Shown here in pieces: positions 59,887 to 64,000 of a stretch of 64,000 nucleotides of DNA. Origin of the DNA: Closterium sp. NIES-65. Its lineage: Eukaryota > Streptophyta > Zygnematophyceae > Desmidiales > Closteriaceae. Where the stretch lies: positions 77,501 to 141,500 of the forward strand of contig CANXME010002090.1 in assembly GCA_948144175.1 (NCBI GenBank), written 5' to 3'. Position numbers and translations under genes: made by a program. The notes under the pieces were generated by a model, which made no database searches, had not been told where the DNA came from, and was given only the letters and a program-made list of their open reading frames with translations. Each line of letters starts with the position of its first letter. Position 1 is the first letter of the stretch.

Positions 59887-62800
59887 ATGGATGTGTACGA
59901 GATGCGTTACGGCAGGAATTATGGCCGCCATGAGGCGGATCGCTCGCGGCGCGAACGCTCACGTGAGCGCGGGCGCTCGCTGGAGAGGTCGCCGCGGCGG
60001 CCTGAGCGATCGCCGCGGAGGCCGGCCTTTCGCGCGGATCAGGTCCCTCTCGCGCCAGATCGCCAGGAGGGAGGTTCCGCCCGAGAAGGAAGAGGCGGAT
60101 CTGGATCCGTCACGGCGGGGAGTGACCCGTGGCGGACGGACGGGCGTCACGGAGCGGATGGCGGTCGTGGGTACCGCCAGGACACGGGAGCATACCGCTC
60201 GCCGGAGGAAGGCTATCGCCGTCGCGAAGGGAGAAGTCGCGGGCGAGGTCTGGAGGGGCTCTTCTCGGGTCGCCAAGGCGATCTTGATGTGGATGGAGAA
60301 GACGAGGCCGACTCGGCGAATCGAGTGCGAGAGACGAATCGTGAAGGCGAGACCAAGGGCGATGACGAACCCCAGGAGGAAGGCGCAGGCGAGCAGCGCG
60401 AGATGCCCGCTGGAGTTGATGACGACGATCCCGCGCAGGCGGGCGTGGCGGCGGAGCCGAGCACGGCGGAGGCGGAAGAAAAGGGCGGTACTACCCGAGA
60501 CCTGCCGCGCGACGGAGAGAAAGGTGACGGCGGGGGGCGTGGCAGTGGCGCGCGCTCTCCAGATCCCCGTCAGCAGCGTGACGAGGGACGTGGCGACGGC
60601 GCGCGTTCGCCTGATCCGCGCCTGAATCGGAACGGAGGACGCGGCGGCGGAGCGCGCTCGCCAGAGCCTCGGCTGAATCGTGATGGGGGACGCGACGGAG
60701 GCACGCGCTCGCCAGATCCACGGATGTATCGGGAAGGGGGGCGTGGCGGCGGCGCGCGCTCTCCAGATCCGCGTCAGCAGCGTGACGAGGGACGTGGCGA
60801 CGGCGCGCGTTCGCCTGATCCGCGCCTGAATCGGGACGGAGGACGCGGCGGCGGTGCGCGCTCGCCAGAGCCTCGGCTGAATCGTGATGGGGGACGCGAC
60901 GGAGGCACGCGCTCGCCAGATCCACGGATGCATCGGGAAGGGGGGCGTGGCGGCAGTACGCGCTCGCCAGATCGGCGGCAGAATCGTGACGGGGAACGCG
61001 GTGGCGGCGCGCGCTCGCCAGACCCGCGTCTCCCGCACGAGGACGGGAGGCACGGAAGCGGCTACCGCTCGCCAGGACGGCAGCAACTGCAGGAAGAAAG
61101 GCGCAGAGGCGGCTACCGCTCGCCAGAGCTACGGCGACACCAGGACAGTGGACGCAGGGGAAGCGTGCGCTCACCAGATCCGCGGAGGTATCACAACTGG
61201 AGAAGCGGGGGGGAGCTGCGCTCTCCAGGTCCTCGTTACCCTCGTGATGAGAGACGCGGAGGCGACTACCGCTCGCCTGATCTGCAACGGTATCATGGAG
61301 AGAGGTGGGGAAGCGAGACGCGCTCGCCCGACTGGCACAGGCAACATGAAGAAAGCCGGGGAGGCGGATACGGCTCGCAGCTTCGGCAACAGAGCAGGGA
61401 TGAGGGGCGCGGCGGAGGGTATCACTCACCTGATCGGTACTGGCAGCATGACGGAAGACGTACCAGTGAGGGAGGACGGGATCAACGCAAAAGCAGAGAG
61501 GAAGGCAGCGGGCTGATGCACAGCCTAGAACGGGCTAGACAGGCGAGGGAAGGAATACTGCGGGCGAGAGAGAGAGGAGCGTCAGGGAGATCACCAGGAG
61601 GGCCGAGCGAGGCGTGGGGAGAAGGCAAGGGAAGCACGGTGATGGCCACGAGAGTGGAAGTGCCAGCACGCTTCTCAGGAGATCAGCGCACGGGCCCCAC
61701 GCTGAAGAACTACCTGATGCAAGTGGGCAACGTGCGGTACAGATGCGAAAGGAGCGGCATGGACTCGGTGGACTTTTTCCTGAGTCTGCCAAACACATTG
61801 GAAGGGGAGGCGGAGACATTGTACAGGATGAAGGTGGATGAGCTACTGGAAAGGGCAGGAAGGTACGGGGAAGACCCTACTGAAGCATTCCTGAGGCGGC
61901 TGAAACGGCAGTTTCCAGGTCACACCGCAGAGATGGTTAGGGAATTCCAAGATTTCAGGAAGGGGCGGGGCGAGTCACTACTCACCTACTATAACCGGCT
62001 GGTCAACCTGGCAGAGGATGTGACTTGCGCAGACATGGCCCTGCTCGTGAGTAAATTCCTGGATGGGCTGGAGGGCACTTTGGGAAGCGGACGGCGGATG
62101 AAGGTGTATGAGATGGGGGCCGACACAACGCTTGAAGAGGTGTTTGAACTGGCAGAGAAGATGGAGCTGGCGCAGAGGAAATATGAAGCATACAGGCCCA
62201 GACAGGCGGAGCGAGGCAGGGGGCCTACATGGGCTGCGGCCATGATACCGGAGGAGAAGGATAGGGCAGCAGGAAGATGGGAGACCAGGCCTGACACACG
62301 AACATGCCACAGATGCGGGCAGCCAGGACACTTGCGCCGAGACTGCAAGAACTGTGACTCCTGTGGCAAGCCAGGGCATCGGCGGCGGGAATGTCCAACG
62401 GCACCGAAGTGTGAAGTCTGTGGGAAAGGAGGGCATGCAGCAAAGGAGTGTTATCAGCGAGAGGGAGCAGCGAAGAAGTCACCAGAAGATCTGGAGAAGC
62501 AAATCAGCAGGCTGCAGGCCCAGCTGCAGGCAATGGGACCACGACAGGAAGCTGAGGCGGGGATGTACGCCAAGGAAGAGGAGGAAGAAGATGTGGAGCA
62601 GGATGAGGAAGCCGCGTTCATGGTCTGGGCGGGAAGAGGAGAGAATGAGATGGAGCATGAGGAGCAACCAGCATACATGGCATGGCGAGGAAGGGAGGAA
62701 ATGGGGTTGCGCAGCGGAGGAAAGGATGCACGGAAGGAGCAGCGGAGAAAGGAGCGGGAGAGAGGACAGAAGCCGGAGGAGAAGGAGGAGAGATGCACAG

Positions 62801-64000
62801 CAGCACGGCACCCCCAGGAGAGATTGGCTTGTCAGACTTCCGTGCTGCTGATCCAAGGTGGTGCGCTGACAGTGGAAGGGGAGAAGGCTAAGACGGCCAT
62901 TATAGATACTGGAGCGCAGAGCGTGATACTCGGAAAGGGGATGGCCGAGAAGCTGGGACTGTGGGCACCTGACAGGCATGTGGTGAAGGGGATGCTAGTG
63001 ATGACAGCAGAGGGGGGAGAGTCGAAGTGGATGCCTTGTACGAGGACTCCAATAGAACTGACGGTGCTGAAGGGGGAGAAGCATGAGACGCCGGTTAGAA
63101 TCAGGTGCGGGATCTCAGAGTCAGAAGATTTTGACGTCCTGGTGGGCACAGAGATGATCTTTGCATTGGGCATGACCATCTGCTTCTGGAAGGAGACAGT
63201 GGAGTTCAGAACCAGGTGGTGGAGGAAGGGTGAGCCACTGGGGCAGCTGCCGGTGCAGTTTGTCAGGACCGAGCCAAAAAGGGCCTACAGGGCAGATCTG
63301 AAGGAGGTGACAGCGAAGCAGGGGGCACAGAAGGCCGCAACAGGCAAGGGACAAGGTGGGGAGCCCAGGATGCGTTTCATGGATGAACCTAGCCAGCAGA
63401 CCGATTGGCAGCAACCCATTCGGCTGGTGGAGCTGTTCGGAGGAATCGGGGCGGGACTGGCAGCAGTGGTGCGAAATGGAATTGCAGTGAAGCAGTGGAT
63501 TTACGTGGAGAAAGCACCAGAAGTGAGGAAAATAGCGGAGCATCAGGCGTGGGAGTTGCACAGAGAGTTCCCGGAGCTGCTGCAGGGAGAGGTGATCAAG
63601 GCAGCAATGAGCAGAGGAATGAACGATGTAAGGGCCATTACGGAAGCTGAGGTAGCAAGCTGGGGGCACGTGGACCTGTTGGTGGCAGGGTGGGAATGCC
63701 AAGGGGTATCATGGGCAGGGAAGGGCAAGGGTGAGCAAGACCTACGAACACAGCTGATGGAGGACCTGTTCAGAGTCATGGAGTGGATGCAGGCGAGGCA
63801 AGGCAGAGTGGCTTACCTGCTGGAGCACTTGGATATGGAGGGAGACGTGAGAGAACCGATAAGACTAGTGAGGGAGAGAGTGACCAGACAGGTGGGGAAA
63901 GGAGTGAGCAGTGATGCGGCGCGGTTGGGAGCATATGCGCCCAGGCTCAGGATGTACTGGCAGAATGTGGTACCAGTAGAAGACTTGCAGAAGGAAATAG
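59887..64000 (+). CDS. Ty3/Gypsy gag-protease-C5 methyltransferase polyprotein, 5' part (element 2)
   Basis: ATG at 59887; one frame stays open for 1,371 codons to the window edge. Residues 1-215 are Arg-, Glu- and Gly-rich. About 215-520 is an array of 17-residue units (RSPDPRLNRDGGRG type). Gag core about 589-775 (VEVPARFSGDQRTGP, shared with element 1). Three CCHC knuckles from Cys807 (CHRCGQPGHLRRDC and two more). A coiled, Glu-rich linker. Retropepsin DTGAQ at 1007. Methyltransferase from 1178: motif I LVELFGGIGAGLAA, IV GWECQGVS (Cys1271), VI LLEHLDM (Glu1313), VIII APRLRMYW (Arg1353). RT, RNase H and integrase would follow beyond 64000. The frame is undamaged, unlike element 1, and the two proteins are only moderately similar. 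Confidence 0.9.
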   Translation, partial: MDVYEMRYGRNYGRHEADRSRRERSRERGRSLERSPRRPERSPRRPAFRADQVPLAPDRQEGGSAREGRGGSGSVTAGSDPWRTDGRHGADGGRGYRQDTGAYRSPEEGYRRREGRSRGRGLEGLFSGRQGDLDVDGEDEADSANRVRETNREGETKGDDEPQEEGAGEQREMPAGVDDDDPAQAGVAAEPSTAEAEEKGGTTRDLPRDGEKGDGGGRGSGARSPDPRQQRDEGRGDGARSPDPRLNRNGGRGGGARSPEPRLNRDGGRDGGTRSPDPRMYREGGRGGGARSPDPRQQRDEGRGDGARSPDPRLNRDGGRGGGARSPEPRLNRDGGRDGGTRSPDPRMHREGGRGGSTRSPDRRQNRDGERGGGARSPDPRLPHEDGRHGSGYRSPGRQQLQEERRRGGYRSPELRRHQDSGRRGSVRSPDPRRYHNWRSGGELRSPGPRYPRDERRGGDYRSPDLQRYHGERWGSETRSPDWHRQHEESRGGGYGSQLRQQSRDEGRGGGYHSPDRYWQHDGRRTSEGGRDQRKSREEGSGLMHSLERARQAREGILRARERGASGRSPGGPSEAWGEGKGSTVMATRVEVPARFSGDQRTGPTLKNYLMQVGNVRYRCERSGMDSVDFFLSLPNTLEGEAETLYRMKVDELLERAGRYGEDPTEAFLRRLKRQFPGHTAEMVREFQDFRKGRGESLLTYYNRLVNLAEDVTCADMALLVSKFLDGLEGTLGSGRRMKVYEMGADTTLEEVFELAEKMELAQRKYEAYRPRQAERGRGPTWAAAMIPEEKDRAAGRWETRPDTRTCHRCGQPGHLRRDCKNCDSCGKPGHRRRECPTAPKCEVCGKGGHAAKECYQREGAAKKSPEDLEKQISRLQAQLQAMGPRQEAEAGMYAKEEEEEDVEQDEEAAFMVWAGRGENEMEHEEQPAYMAWRGREEMGLRSGGKDARKEQRRKERERGQKPEEKEERCTAARHPQERLACQTSVLLIQGGALTVEGEKAKTAIIDTGAQSVILGKGMAEKLGLWAPDRHVVKGMLVMTAEGGESKWMPCTRTPIELTVLKGEKHETPVRIRCGISESEDFDVLVGTEMIFALGMTICFWKETVEFRTRWWRKGEPLGQLPVQFVRTEPKRAYRADLKEVTAKQGAQKAATGKGQGGEPRMRFMDEPSQQTDWQQPIRLVELFGGIGAGLAAVVRNGIAVKQWIYVEKAPEVRKIAEHQAWELHREFPELLQGEVIKAAMSRGMNDVRAITEAEVASWGHVDLLVAGWECQGVSWAGKGKGEQDLRTQLMEDLFRVMEWMQARQGRVAYLLEHLDMEGDVREPIRLVRERVTRQVGKGVSSDAARLGAYAPRLRMYWQNVVPVEDLQKEI
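60540..61440 (+). repeat. 51-bp coding repeat in element 2 gag leader
   Basis: About 16 units of 51 bp encode 17-residue RSPDPR-type repeats. The first eight form two copies of a 204-bp higher-order unit (for example CGGATG at 60721 and 60925). The frame is kept throughout, which argues that the repeats are translated. Confidence 0.85.
63412..64000 (+). CDS. C5-cytosine DNA methyltransferase domain of element 2 (partial)
   Basis: Motifs I, IV, VI and VIII are visible in the same order as in element 1; motifs IX and X lie past the window. It shares the unusual WECQG nucleophile motif. ENV is replaced by EHL. Confidence 0.87.

Noticed and set aside
59959..61429. Long minus-strand frames opposite the element 2 gag leader.
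   Set aside because: They are shadows of the GC-rich 51-bp coding repeat. The plus frame alone continues into recognisable gag, protease and methyltransferase.

Overview
The window is nuclear DNA of a eukaryote, most likely a streptophyte (charophyte) green alga and perhaps a zygnematophyte. The lineage is an inference. It rests on a plant-like SRA1/PIROGI gene, a nuclear-encoded organellar GatB with a transit-like leader, Copia, Ty3/Gypsy and DIRS-type retroelements, and Gypsy elements carrying a DNA methyltransferase, a combination reported before from charophytes. Both host genes are split by GT-AG introns that are very rich in repeats.

Layout. 1-2.3 kb: the 3' end of a DIRS/PAT-like tyrosine-recombinase retroelement. 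2.6-31.5 kb, minus strand: a complete GATB gene. Eleven exons can be joined in phase into 615 codons; intron 8 is about 20 kb and holds an 18-kb satellite of about 178 units of 102 bp. 31.5-32.27 kb: a divergent intergenic region. 32.27-59 kb, plus strand: the 5' half of an SRA1/PIR (CYFIP-type) gene of the SCAR/WAVE complex. Fourteen exons give 657 codons in phase, and the gene must continue beyond the window. Its intron 9 holds a 14-kb Copia element inside a foldback element. The Copia is itself broken by an LTR-like repeat, a 1.5-kb duplication and a minus-strand fragment of a Gypsy element. 59.9-64 kb: the 5' part of a second, divergent Gypsy element whose single open frame runs off the window.

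Most notable. (1) Both Gypsy polyproteins carry a C5-cytosine DNA methyltransferase domain between protease and reverse transcriptase, with canonical motif order and an unusual Glu-Cys-Gln in place of Pro-Cys-Gln. (2) A family of short palindromes (arms CTTTTGAG/CTCAAAAG around a self-complementary tetranucleotide) sits between tandem copies of exon or exon-edge sequence at many places in both host genes, and is also the core of the 102-bp and 67-bp satellites. (3) Partial exons have been tandemly copied throughout both genes, often as minisatellites whose unit contains a splice donor.

GATB would act in the organellar amidotransferase that makes Gln-tRNA(Gln). SRA1 would act in Rac/ROP-controlled Arp2/3 activation at the cell cortex. 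They are unrelated in function but lie head to head. Most long open frames in the window are translations of low-complexity repeats and are not annotated as genes.
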